From Glandiceps talaboti (lineage: Eukaryota > Hemichordata > Enteropneusta > Spengelidae): 64,000 nucleotides of DNA. Below, in pieces: positions 1-12,459 of this stretch (positions within the stretch are counted from its first letter, which is position 1; the number at the start of each line of letters is the position of its first letter). The notes below the pieces were generated by a model, which saw nothing but the letters and a program-made list of their open reading frames with translations, did no database searches and had not been told where the DNA came from. The stretch is taken from the NCBI RefSeq assembly GCF_964340395.1, contig NC_135566.1:16120001-16184000 (forward strand), in the 5' to 3' direction. Made by a program: the position numbers and the translations under genes.

Positions 1-84
1 CAGATACAAGATGATCTATCTGACATTGCCTCTTACTTCAACATTGAGTCCGACGACAACGCTGACACCAAATCGACCAACTAA
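1..84 (+). CDS. 3'-terminal coding exon of an unrecognised gene (partial)
   Basis: Reading frame 1 is open from the window edge through 27 codons to TAA at 82-84. The peptide is acidic and polar, ending DNADTKSTN, with a short hydrophobic patch SDIASYFNI before it. I do not recognise the family. It looks like the disordered C-terminal tail of a larger plus-strand protein whose body lies upstream of the window. A candidate poly(A) signal AATAAA is at 291-296. The 5' splice context is not visible, so the phase is assumed. It could be a chance open frame, but the acidic composition and the downstream AT-rich, repeat-poor DNA fit a last exon with a 3' UTR. Confidence 0.45.
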   Translation, partial: QIQDDLSDIASYFNIESDDNADTKSTN

Positions 85-1500
85 AAGTGTGCAAAACTGA
101 ATCCGAGAGCAAAATCGAACTCGTCTGTCATGAGTGATAAGAGGAATACTGTAAGATTCAGTAATCCCAGTGGGTTGTTGATAAAAAAAAAAAAAGACCC
201 TGAGCATTTGACATTGACTCAAGCAGGAAACCTTGCATGAATAACTAAGTGAACTTACTTCATTCAGTCATTCAATAGACAATATATACTAATAAATTTA
301 TGTTTTGTTCATTTTCTATCTTTTACCTATGTTTGGCATGGAAGGTGTGATTAATATGGAATTTCTGAATCAATGAAACACAATCCAAGGACTAGTAAAC
401 ATGTGTTTTATTATTAACATGATATGCTAGTTACAAATACCTCAAGTTAGTTTAAATATTTTATAGCACTGGTATAAATGTGGGGTTATTGTGTCATACG
501 AGTATTATCATTGATGTGTCTATACTTCGAAAATGTTATGCTAAACAGATGTTTGTAAACAGATTATTTTGTCTTCAGATAGCAATTAGTTAACATTCAT
601 TCTGTATAAGATCGGAAGTTATGATATCGGATATAGCTTTAGTTTGTCATATATATAAGACAACAATAACTGTAGGCAGCCTAAATTGATGTGATTTATG
701 TATTACTGCTACTACTAGTAGTGAGGTTTACAACGTTCTAAATAAATCGTTACCAGATTCAATCTGAATGCCTCCCGTGCAAAATCATAGATTTTTGTTC
801 CTACACACATTGTTGGAATGCACAATTCTGAGCTATAGCTATCATACATGATGTGTCCTTAATTTAATAATTGATTCTATGAAACTATAGAGAATTTGAC
901 GTTCCATAACAATACATGTGTGCATTTTTGGAATGTGCTGACAAGTATCCCTTGACGTTGGCCGACAATTGATTTGGAAAGATGGTCTTTCATGAACTTT
1001 AATTCCTTAGATCGTTACTCAGTACCTCGACTATTCAATACGAATTTACGGGCTTTATTCCAACGTTTTACACTATCTTTACGAAAAATAAAATGGCCCG
1101 ATTACGATGTACGAAAATCCCCCTTGCCCAACCCTGTTAGAATTCGGGTCAGTGCGAGTAATGGTAATCTTCATACTATTGGATAGTTTATAAAAGAACT
1201 TAATCTAAATTGTTCTCGTCTCTTCAGTATGAATTTGTCAGAAGGGATGATATACTTCCTATTTCAGACACTACACATCGACACCACAACTCAAATTCAA
1301 GTTTCTATTGTACACTAGGTATGACCTCCTAAAGTGCTCTCACACATCAGTAACGTTACTATGCATGCAATATCAATGCCCCTATACCAATGTTACAGGC
1401 CCACTTTTATAACATGGAAAACTTATTTAAAAAGGTTACATTTACTTTAGCTTTTCGATGCTTGGCAATATATATCTCAGAGGCTATGAATAACCTAAAA
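85..1500. other. Probable 3' UTR then intergenic DNA, no gene seen
   Basis: AT-rich sequence with poly(A)-type hexamers at 291-296 and near 740. No splice-compatible coding segment or organised repeat is visible. Confidence 0.4.
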
Positions 1501-1619
1501 ATTGCCTAAATAGAAACAAAAAACTACAGATTTGGCAGGGGGGGCCCTTGGACTCCATCACCCCAGAGGCCACTCATTCGTTAAACCAACAATAAGATTC
1601 ACCAAAATTGGTAAAAAAA

Positions 1620-2235
1620 ACTTGAAAAGCTTCTAGGGGAGACCCCCTAGGACCCTCCTCCGACATAAGAGGTAGACATGTTCCAGTTTCTAATCAAAGT
1701 TCTTTCCTCCACCTCTTACTGTCAAGATGCTATGGAACTTTATTTCACAAATGTTTCAACCATGTGTAGCTTTTTACAATTGTTAGAGCTGTCTTGTAAA
1801 GCTTGCAAATTATTGTCTGAAAGTGTCTGTTAATAGCCTGAAAATTGGCTTTCAGAGTAAAAATCCTCCAGGGCTTCTAGGGGGACACCCCCTAGAACCC
1901 CCCCCCCCCCCCATAATAGATAGATATGATCCAGTTTCAAATTAAAGTTCTTTCCTCCACCTCTTACTGTCAAGATGCTATGAAACTTTATTTCAAAAAT
2001 GTTTCAACCTTATGTAGTTGCTTTTTACATGTTAGAACTGTCTTGTAAAGCTTGCAAATTATTGTCTGAAAGTGTCTGTGAATAGCCTAAACATTGCCTT
2101 TAGAAGTAAAAACCTCCAGGCTTCTAGGGGAACACACACTCACACAAGAGGTAGACATATCCCAGTTTCGAAGCTCTTCCCTCTACAGCTTACTGTCAGT
2201 TGCTATGAAACTTTATTCACAGGGGTCAGTGACTT
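1620..2235. repeat. Tandem repeat, about 246 bp x 2.5
   Basis: Three successive copies of a block beginning with GCTTCTAGGGG (near 1629, 1874 and 2118) continue with the shared stretch CTCTTACTGTCA and then GTCTTGTAAAGCTTGC in the first two. The spacing of about 245 bp is constant; the third copy is truncated. C-runs at about 1900-1912 and 2271-2284 sit at the same place in the unit (the AGACCCCCTAGGACCC position), so the homopolymers appear to have expanded from a C-rich part of the repeat. Confidence 0.8.
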
Positions 2236-2889
2236 TTTGTTGGCTCAATGGAAAAAAAATACTGACACAGCCCCCCCCCCCCCCACCCCGAGCTGGAGAA
2301 ACTGACCGGTCTATCTGAATGTCTGAGCTCACCAGTCAAGTTTCCGATTTGTATTTTCAGTGTGTCATCATACCGTGGCATAAAAACTGTCAATTATGTT
2401 TATTTAATTGAAAATCAAACATGTATGAAATATGTAGTTTTCTAAATAAAATATGTGTGTGATAGAACAGCATCTTTTTACTCTCTGTATTACCCTGTGC
2501 GAAAACCAAACAGAAAATTGTGGCAACAAATGTAGGTGTTCAACATTGACGTAAAAAAAACCCCGGATATCTCAAAGAAGCAAAGAAAAAAAAAAGTTGC
2601 CAGCATAGACGAAGGAGAAAAAAAATAATTCTCAGGCAAGCAGGTGGGGAAAAAAATAATGACTCTCCACCAATCTTCCAAGCCCCCCCCCCCCCCCCAG
2701 GATATCGAATGGTCTACCCCTAAAGAAGTATGGAATTATCAGTCCACTCTTGTTTTGAGGTAGTTTAAACCCACTGATAAGTGCAGTGTACAGAAAAATG
2801 TATAGAACACTTTAACAGAAGACAAGATGGACAGGTTTAATTGATTGAGGATGAGCGCTTTGTTTATTTTCGCTTGATGCCCATGATAT

Positions 2890-3021
2890 GGACAGGCTTA
2901 CGAGCTTCCGGGAATCCCATGTGACGTCACCCAGCGCCATATTTGAATCTCTACATACACATGACATACATACAAGGTCGTCTTTTACCCAGTACAGATT
3001 TTATGCTTCACACTGCGGCTG
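2890..3021 (+). promoter_or_regulatory. Candidate promoter and noncoding exon 1 of the ZU5-UPA-DD gene
   Basis: An ETS-like CTTCCGGGAA (2906-2915) is followed by a full CRE palindrome TGACGTCA (2922-2929) and GCGCCATATTTG. A strong splice donor GGTAAGT occurs at 3021-3027. The first coding exon is preceded by a good acceptor (TTTTACAG ending at 4331), so a noncoding exon ending at 3021 spliced to 4332 would place the ATG 26 nt into exon 2. This is inferred from motifs only. Confidence 0.4.
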
Positions 3022-4049
3022 GTAAGTCAAAGCGTATGTGTGGAAAAATCAGTAGTTAGTAGAATGTCCCTGTATCATAAATACCTATTTGATGCTAATT
3101 ATTTAGAACTACCATTGACCTACTGAGGCCTCGGCCTGTTACAATTAACTGTGCCGACATCATGCATGCACCATCTTGGATTGTTTTTGCCATTTGAAAA
3201 TGATGCATTCCCTTGGCTGTAATTTTAACTTAAGTACAGTGTTTGGAGGCAAACCCAGTGAACATGCGCGGGAATAAGGAATTTGCAACATTTGTCGATC
3301 AGATAAAACGGATAAAAACGCATACTAGGTAAGATGCGACAGACCAGACAGACGTGAAAGGTCAAAGTTCATCTAAGGACAACACACAAGAACGTTTCGA
3401 TCCCGAGTCTTGACATGAATTACCACTGTCACTGTCCACATATCAAATAAGGTGTAATGAACAGGTAGTTTGTTAGAAAGAAAGCAATTATTGTGATTTT
3501 TATTTATTTCTGCAAAAACAAAAACAAAAAACAAACTGGTGCAAGCTGCAACCTTGAAATTGTGCAAACGATGACAGTGTTGCAGGGAGCCTTCCACAAT
3601 ATGTGTTGTCAGAAATGTATTAATTATGCATACAAATTAGATTGATTACAAATATGAAATCAAATACCCACAAAATATATTATGTGTGTACTCTAGTGTT
3701 ATCAACAATGCATTCACAAAATTACATAGGATTCTAATCAACCACTTATGAGATATTGCATAATTAATCAGCATTCATCGATATGCAAATTCATCTAATC
3801 AGTATGTATTGATCGCTGTCAACTATTTAAGTCCAGCATTTACACTAAAAAATAGGTATACAAAATTTTATTTGAATTTTAATAAGCAAGTGACTATTGA
3901 GATATCACATAATTACCTAATTTCATTTATTTTCAGTCTTATTAGCAGGCATGGATTTTGCCCTAAACTAAGCAGCTGTAGCTAGCTGTGACCCCAAAAG
4001 AATGTGTGTACAAACTTTATTTGTATTAAATCAATTTATTTAGACAGAC

Positions 4050-4100
4050 AGACAGACAGAGACACACACACACACGATGCACACACACACACACACACAC
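4050..4100. repeat. (CA)n / CAGA microsatellite
   Basis: A short GACA run passes into CA dinucleotides, broken by ACGATGC, then CA again. It lies upstream of the first coding exon of the ZU5-UPA-DD gene. Confidence 0.9.
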
Positions 4101-4356
4101 ATCACCATCATCGGCATGATAACTTAATTTCCCCTTTATAGCAGTTCAGCCAAAGAATACTACTTATGTACCCTGCAGTGTACAACATTTATTGAATATA
4201 AATGACTATTGTCTGATTAAAAATCATAGATAGTTCAGGGCACTGCTATGATTAAATACTTACAGATAGTGCATGACTGTATTTCCAATTATTGTCAGCA
4301 AATGTTGTCATGAGATTTGGCACTTTTACAGTGAAAACTTACATTGAGGGTAAAGT

Positions 4357-5691
4357 ATGGATTCATCGCAGGAACAAACATGTACTAACAGTCAAGAAAG
4401 TACTAAAGAAGGTAAGATGTCTGCTTCATTGCTTTACTCAAGAGGTGCACATTTAACCCTATCTTAACGACCATCTACTTGGCCAGGACTTCAAGCAAAT
4501 TGAGCTTCTCTTACATGTGTGTCTTTCCACCAAAAGCTGTTGTTTTTTTAAAACTGTAAATGTGACAGTAGAATGACAATTACTAGGCAATTGTTATATA
4601 ACAAGTCTCTATATTTATGTTTTCAGAATTTTGTATGAAAAACATATATAATTCTACTCACTGAATTATGTCAGTCATTAGTTAAAGAAACTTTCTGGGA
4701 GAGGAGGGAGGGGATACTCCATGGAAGTTTGAATATAGATGTGCTTCCAAAAATGGGTCAAATTTTTCACTCCAACTTCATAGCCAAGGGTTGATGAAAA
4801 AGGGTAACCAATAGTAACCATATCCATATATGTACCCTGAATATCACAAGGATTTTTTAGGAACATCAAGTAAGCTCACAATCCTCTACTCTTAACAGTA
4901 TTCTGTACTGTACCTACATCTTTAGTATTTGTGAAGGATGGTGAATATTCCTGGATATGACCTCAACAGTGACGTCACAATAATAGAGCACCACCAACAC
5001 TAAAAAATCTATCAGTGCTCCCTGTTTTACCGATAAAAAATCATATTTTAGTAGACGTCGCAGGGGTACACTTCTTTGAAATCAAACCTATAAAACTCGT
5101 CCCACCACTCAGGCTACTGACAAACCACTGGCACTACATGATGCCACAACATCATTATAATATATGAATAGGCAAATTTTGTGAGCCTTATGTTGCAGTG
5201 ATTGCATCATGCATCATCATTTATATGGTCAATGTTATACATATCTGAGTGAGTGAGTGAGTGAGTGAGTCTCTGAAAAGGTGCCATCTATTTTTTTTCA
5301 AGCAACAGTTTTCAAGCAACAGTTTTTTTCAAACATGACCAATATTTTGTTAGTAACATGTACAGTCTATGTTGATATTCGTTACAGATCCTCAAAGCTT
5401 TGAATCATATGATAGTGGATTTAATGACTCATTTTCTGCTAGTTCTCAGAGTCAGACATTGTCTCAATCTCCTGTAGAATCTGTAAGTATAACAAGACTT
5501 TACACTTAGTATGATGATATGACAATACAGAACCTGATGTATAGTGGAGGTTGAACTTCAGAGATGCACTATACTGTCATTAGATTAATATAAAATACTC
5601 AAATACTATGTTACAGGTTGAATTGTCTGCCAATTATTACTTTATTATCCCTCATTGGACTATTTTTCTTACTACTACTACTACTACTACT

Positions 5692-5724
<33 letters not shown>

Positions 5725-8700
5725 GGCATTGAAAAAATACTGATACACACTGAAAGTACAGCAAGTTTAGTTAGAAAAAATGTAAGCTTCATTGAAGTGA
5801 TTGATGCTATTTATGGTGATTTGCTTGCATGTTAGATCCAAGAGCGCATATCCCCCACGTTTAATGCACCAGTCTCCAAGACAACAGCACAAAGTTTACA
5901 TGGAAGAGACAGCTGGGATATTGAACAGGAATTCCCTGATATCAAAAGGGGGGAAACTAACCTGAACAGAGAAACAAGTAAGTAATTTAGTGATTTGATT
6001 CTAACAGTCACTTATATACAATGTCACTTGCTAGTTGGTTACATATTCTCAGTTTGACCAGGGACATATAAACACCTTGGTTTGACATACCATTTTCTGA
6101 AAAAATTCAAAAGTTTATAGTCATACTGTGTGACTTTAATCCTCTCTACCACAAATAACTACAAATTGAGAAAAACAGGATCAAAATACATAATTCTGAA
6201 AATATAACGAATATCAGAAAATTCTGTCAATTTCTAACATTTGTAGACGTGGAAGTATAATGTTAACATCACTCAAGGAAGATAAATATATAAAAATGCA
6301 TAGGATTAAAGCATTCATGTTTGCAACCTCTCTCCTACCAGGTCCTCAATTATACAGCCATAGTCGTTTAACACCTAATGCTAAAATGTTATCTTTACAG
6401 GGAAAAGGAGGTCAGTGGATTATAACGTTATCAAGAAAAGACGAAAACCAGCACTTCAGTTTCTCTGTCAAACAGATGCAAAAGTACAGGTAGATCATTC
6501 ATATGTAGATTTCTATAGGTAACTTGTTCTAAAGGACAAACAAGATTGAAAACCATGAATAGTTTTATTTACATTTCTTGTCATTTAAATGTCACATAAT
6601 ATGACAGAACCCTGTGACAGGTGAGTGCAAGTGTGACATACTCAGGGCATTTGCATGAGTGCTTGCAGTATTCCCTGCAGCCATACTTGCACGAGTGTGG
6701 CAAGTGAAAGTGGACTTGAAAACATTGCAACCACGAGTACAAATACCTCCGAGAACCCACACTGGAACTCACGTGGCATGGGCTTCTTTATTATTACATA
6801 TGTTTATCTGAAATGGCAAATTTCCATCATAATCATACAGTCGCGCGATTTTGTGTGTAGTGAATTACCACATCCTTATTTGTATATCATTGGCATGCAG
6901 GTTTGCAATAATGTTTTCAATATTGCACATTTGCACTGCAGTGAATATACCACTAATATGTGTGGTCAATGGTGCAAGTAATCTCTGGTACATATGTAAT
7001 GATTGATATTCTTACTCCTGTAGGATATTAAATCAGAAAGTGGTGTTTCATCTCGATATCCGCATATCTATTCTGATGATGAAGTTGAAAGTATTGAAAA
7101 GGAAGAGAAAGGTATTTACAAATAAATGATATAACCTCACCATCTCAAAATTATTGATGATTTGCAGTTATAGATATATATGTGAATATATTACCCCAGT
7201 ACAACATCTTGTGTAACAATAGCCTAATTCCTATCATCAATTTTTTTTATTATTATTTTTTATGTTCAGTTCTTGCAATTTTAATGTATTTACAACATTC
7301 TTAAAAGATAAACATTATATATTACAAACAGTAACTTCTTATAATTTGCCTGTATATATTTGGACATTTTCAAAGGCAAAATATGCGACTGTGCATATAT
7401 GTCTCTCAAAATTAGCCCAGTTAAGGAAATGCAGAAAACTCGTGAAAATGTGTGAATGGTCACAGTTTACCTATCAGTATCCCACTGAGATAGATCATAA
7501 AATTTGCATCTAGTTTCATGTACACTTCAACATGTGAAGTAAACTTGTAGGAGACAAACTTGGAAATCAATACTAGTATCTATCAATATCTAACATTTTT
7601 GTCCTGGTAATTGACTGTAAGTTTTAGATTTACATAAACTTGTTGGTAGTGTCCTGAATATCACACACACACACACACACACACACACATTTACATGTGT
7701 TAAATATTCTTAGATGCTGGGAATACAGAAGAAGGGCCTGCGTCCTTGCTTGAGGACTCTGAAGAAGATGGTACAAATGTTACCACAGAGGCTGCATGCA
7801 GTGCACCAGAAAGGATGCAGAAAAGTTGGTCTATGAACAAGCATTCAGCTTCCAGTTCAGCTATTACCGGTAGTAGTCAAACAAGTACCCTCCAGTATTA
7901 TCCTGAAGGCCTAGGGGATACTGACGATGAGACTCAAAGCTTCCCCAAACTATATGATGGAATCATACCAATTCCTGGCTTTCCAGAATTTGATCCTGAA
8001 CCCGGGGATTATGCTGCAGCTACCTTTGATCACACTGGTGGGCATTTAAAGCTACCAAACAAAGGTGTACACCTTTTCATTCCACCAATGGCCATAAAAG
8101 AAGGTGGAACGCAAACTGTATACATGTATGTCAGTGATAACAAGAAACATAAGCCACACCTAAGTGATGATGGGCAAATATCTTTGAGCCCAACTGTTTT
8201 CTGTGGTCCACATGGATTATCATTTGAAGAAGATGTGCTCCTAACATTGCCACACTATCCTGCAACCTACAGGAGTGAGAAGAATATGGTACAATGTACT
8301 AACACCGAGATTAATGAAGTTACAAAGTTTGAAGAGCCTGGTGATATTATAAGTATTGTCAACAAAGAATCTCAATCAGTTACAATCATAACCAATCATT
8401 TTACTGGTTTCAATATACCACAACCAGCACAGATTGACAATGATCAAGATGAAAACTGCAACGACAGCATGCAACAAGATATTGATGTTGATAATGATGG
8501 TGGATTCATGTATATTTCCATTGTACCATATATTCAACGGAAAGGAGACGATGTTGCCATTCGTCTACATGCCTGTCCACGAGAAGCTATTGAGGTAATT
8601 ATGTTATTATCATAATAGACTTTTGACGTCAAAAAAAGAAATTACAACTTAATGAATTTGTTTGATACCATCTTGGAGTTTTAAGAATAAAAGATTATGG

Positions 8701-10783
8701 CATTTGAGAATGGTTTGGGTTCCTATAGAGATTCATAATAATGTATTTAGTAAAAGTAATGGAATAAATTTTCACAACCGGATGACCCTACAAAATTGAC
8801 AAATGATCAAAATATATGGAAAATTGTTATTTACATTTCTATAGAAACTTTATAGCATCCTATGGATTTCTTCAGAAATGGTGTGCAGGATTGGGTTTAG
8901 TTTGACGCCACTCCATAGAATTTGTTGTTCCATCATTTAGGTGTCACTATGTATTTATCTAGTTGTTTCAATTGCTCTTTAAGTTTACACCAAATCTATA
9001 TGTATAATGTAGGATGTCGTGATTGAAGAGGAACAATTGGGAGGAATGAAAGCAGATCTTGTAAGACATCTTCGGTTACTGAAAGGAAAGGATGATATAA
9101 GTGCAACTCTGACACTTCAAGATGGGACTCATGAAAAACAGGTATGTTTTTGCTGTTTTTCTGTACTACTAAATACTGAGAAGTACCATAGTCATCTGTG
9201 TATGACCTCAATAATGCCAATAACGTCAAATTGCAATGTTAGCGGAAATAGGTACACCTGATTTTGTTCAACCAATCATAATAATTATTTGACGTTAATT
9301 TGCATAAAATTTTTCATCTTTAATGAATTAGACTCTCAGTTGTCTTCATGTGAATTTGAAGTCTTATCTATTAGTAAGTGTCAAACTTTGCCTTATGTTA
9401 ACCAAAGGCTGTTTATAAATGGCAATATTTTTTAAAAAGTTTGACTGCTTCTATTGAACATTAAAGGAACTTCGTAACATTACTGAAGCAGTTATCATCC
9501 TTACTGAAGAATCATGAAATATTTCCACTAAAATACATCCTTATGAATAAAAAATAATTTCAAATTTTTTTTCTTACAGACCAGAGTAATGTACTGTGAT
9601 AAGTTATTCCATGGTATTGGTACTTCTAAAACTTTCATAAAGCACAATGCTGGTTTTAATCAATTCCGTTGTTCTGTGAATGTGAAGCAGATAGGGCAGA
9701 TTGAAGAGGTGCAGTTTGAAATATCAGAGCCTGCTGTACATGCATCTACTCCAAAAACCCACAGATCCAGAGCAGTAAGTCTTTGGAGATTCATTAAGCC
9801 ACTAAATATTAGACTTTATAGATAGTAAAAGTGGCAAGATATTAGAAATAGTTTGGTTGTTTAATTAATTAACAACTTGAGTATGTTTTACTACTTGAAA
9901 AACCAATGTGAAACAAGATAGACCAAGTCCATGTTTGCAGCTCATTATTATTGTGAAAAACAAACATGTAGATAGATGGTACTATAAGAGATTTGTAAAC
10001 AATGAGGCAATTTGACTTGTGTCCATGACAAGGACTTCCACTAAAGATTGACTGAGGAACAAACTTAGATCCAAGTCAGCCTTTGGCAACAATGTGCAAT
10101 TGTGTAAAACATGTAAAATCATGAATTTACTCACCAGAACTCAAAATTTACATTTCCTAGAGTGTTATTGCCGTTCAAATTGCAGCAATTCTTAAAGTTC
10201 AGTTTACACAATAAAGAGAGCTTTGTGAGAACAGAATTTTATTAAATAGAACACGGCATTAATTAGATTTAACTTTGTCGGTACATTTCAGGCAGAAGTG
10301 AATACTTGCATGCCATATTTCTTGGAACGTGACATCTGGTTGCGCCTAGAAGCTGAAGATTTTGAAAATGTCAGGAGGACCTTTTTGTCCAAATTACTTA
10401 AAATGGAGCCAAAGGAAGTTGAAGCAATTATGAGGAAGGAAAATCCAACAAAGACTGCTCTTGGAATTTGGCAGACAAGACATGGACAGATAGAAGAAAA
10501 AGAATATCTTTTGCTTCATGACTTTTTCTTTAAGTATCAGAGAAATGATATTTGTGGCATATTGAGACGTTATATGGTAGATACCTACAAGCTCAAACTT
10601 GATGACATTAGAGAACAAATTGAAGGAGAAAGAGCTGCTAGTGGTATTGAGTCACCAGGACTCTCTGATTCAGGTATCTTCAGCCCAGGTGATCAAAGTA
10701 TCACTCGTCCTCCATTGGAAAAAATGGATGTCTCACTTTCAGACTCTGCATACAACACTCAATCTACAGTTGAATCAGATTAA
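4357..10783 (+). CDS. ZU5-UPA-death-domain protein (UNC5CL/PIDD-like), 721 aa
   Basis: Exons: 4357-4411, 5388-5482, 5836-5977, 6401-6489, 7024-7111, 7714-8594, 9013-9141, 9580-9774, 10292-10783. All have GT-AG borders and compatible phases; 2166 nt gives 721 residues. Residues 1-256 are Ser/Asp/Glu-rich and disordered, with a basic patch KKRRK in exon 4. A ZU5 domain follows at about 259-392 (TFDHTGGHLKLP, GVHLFIPPMAI, FCGPHGLSFEEDVLLTLPH). A UPA-like region spans about 420-558, and a death domain about 570-652 (TALGIWQTRHG, RNDICGILRR). The tail is Ser-rich. Human proteins with this order are UNC5 receptors, ankyrins, PIDD1 and UNC5CL. No transmembrane segment, LRR or ankyrin repeat is seen, so this is probably a cytosolic death-fold signalling protein. 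The orthology is unresolved. HFT at residues 385-387 sits where PIDD and UNC5CL carry the HFS autocleavage motif. Poly(A) signal candidate at 11065-11070. Confidence 0.85.
5671..5724. repeat. (ACT)n(ACA)n trinucleotide repeat
   Basis: About 7 ACT units pass directly into about 11 ACA units in the intron between coding exons 2 and 3 of the ZU5-UPA-DD gene. Confidence 0.9.
6596..6995 (+). repeat. Dispersed repeat family A, copy 1
   Basis: Blocks such as GAGTGCTTGCAGTATTC, GCAATAATGTTTTC and CTCTGGTACATATGTAAT recur at 44255-44580 in the same order and orientation. Inverted or partial copies lie at 28918-29095, 33595-33765 and 59055-59285. It sits in an intron of the ZU5-UPA-DD gene. Confidence 0.75.
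7660..7690. repeat. (CA)n microsatellite
   Basis: About 15 CA units immediately upstream of the acceptor for the large ZU5 exon. Confidence 0.9.
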
Positions 10784-11779
10784 TAGTTTTGTTTGTAAAC
10801 ACAATAAGGTAGTCAGTATTGGTATCACATAGTATGCCTTCTAAGCCAATTTGATGCGCTACTGATCCACACAATTTCTAGTGACGCCCCAAAATTTGAT
10901 ATACCCCGGTACCCTATCTCTTACTATGTTGTGTCACTCACAAGAAATGCCAGTTTTTATCATTTTGACCCAGAACAACAAATTTTGGCTATCATTATAG
11001 GGCACACTGCATGATGACTGATTGTGTACATGTACAATGAGTATAGACACTTTACAATGTTCTTAATAAACAAGAACTAGCAAATGCAGCACAAATGTAC
11101 ATAGGTAGAAAAACAAAAGTGGCATGTTCATGTTTCAACTTCACATACAAATGTTAGCGCAATTAGACATAACAGAATGAACTAATAGAAGAGCTGGGCT
11201 TACACTTGGATGGACATGGTGACAGTTTTATTATGAGAAACAATGCTAATTGACACTGCCAATGTTATAACTATATTTTTTTGGACATTTTGTATATATA
11301 TCAGACTTTGTATTAAAATAGATTGTTAGTCCTTTGGTGTGTCATTGTATTTTTTCTGTTTTTCTGTTCACCTTAGAAAGATCAGCTATTGTGGGCATTC
11401 TCTTATCATCCCTTTCCCCCAAACCTGGAGGGCTGATAAGAACAGCCTGGCAATGTACTTTACAGTCTACTGTTTACCTTTATGTTGTCATAGGAACAGT
11501 GTTTTTCCTCAGGTTGGGGAACCACAGTAACACAAAGGGCAAATATAGTAAAATTGGCATAGTTTCCAATATATTGTATCATAATTTTGGTGGGGAACCC
11601 TGATATATTTTACCTGCTTTAATACTGCCCTTAACAAAAACACTGAAGAACCCCAACACTAGCATTATTTTCCTGTTTCACTATTGACAATTTGTTAATT
11701 ATAAAATGTCGAGGATATCTAAGAATATATGCATACATTCACTTTTTGGATTTTTGTGACACTTTTCTATCCATTCCTG

Positions 11780-12450
11780 TTGTTATCTCTGCAATACACA
11801 CCATCATTTGGATGTTGCTATGGGCCTGGCTGTGTTGCTAGGCATGCATGTGATATTTTTTTAATGTTTATCCACACATTCATCCCTATTCTCTTTGTGA
11901 TATATACACCACCATTTGGCTGTTGCTATGGGTATGGTCTTGTTGCTAGACTTATTTGCATACATTTTTTAATGTTTTATTCACTTGCCTATCCAGCAGT
12001 GTTATCTTTTGAAAAATATAGTCATTAGGCTGTTGCTAATGGCGTGGTCATGGTTGCTTGGGTAAGTTGTGTCAATATATCTTGACCATCTGCAGAATAA
12101 CACCTGTTACACATCCCCACCAAATTTCAACCCCATCCACCAAGTAGCTTTTCAGATTAAGTTTTTAACCAATAGTCGCAGTTTTAGCCTAATTTGAATA
12201 TCATTGTGTGCTGAGACCCATTTTAAGACCAAATTTGCATATCACTAAAGGGTCACAAACTGTTTTATCTTCACATCTCAAAGAGCATCTCCACCAAACT
12301 TCAGACCAATCAAGTTTTTCTACCAAAAATCACATTTTCTGACCCGAATTACACACTATTGTCATCATTTTCATTTTAACAAATTCCCAACTACATGTAC
12401 ACACCCACAACAATGCAACATCTTCATCAAATATCAAAATAACATGCCTT
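11780..12450. repeat. Degenerate tandem repeat with TTGCTATGGGC motifs
   Basis: Three diverged copies of a roughly 130-bp block share ACCATTTGGCTGTTGCTATG and GTTGCTAG (near 11805, 11910 and 12030). The following 400 bp contains related blocks with CACCAAACTTCAGACC-type sequence. No coding capacity is evident. Confidence 0.55.
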
Positions 12451-12459
12451 TATAGTTTT

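Noticed and set aside
6655-6981. 108-codon plus-strand ORF
   Set aside because: It lies within dispersed repeat family A in an intron, and the copy at 44255 does not keep the frame.
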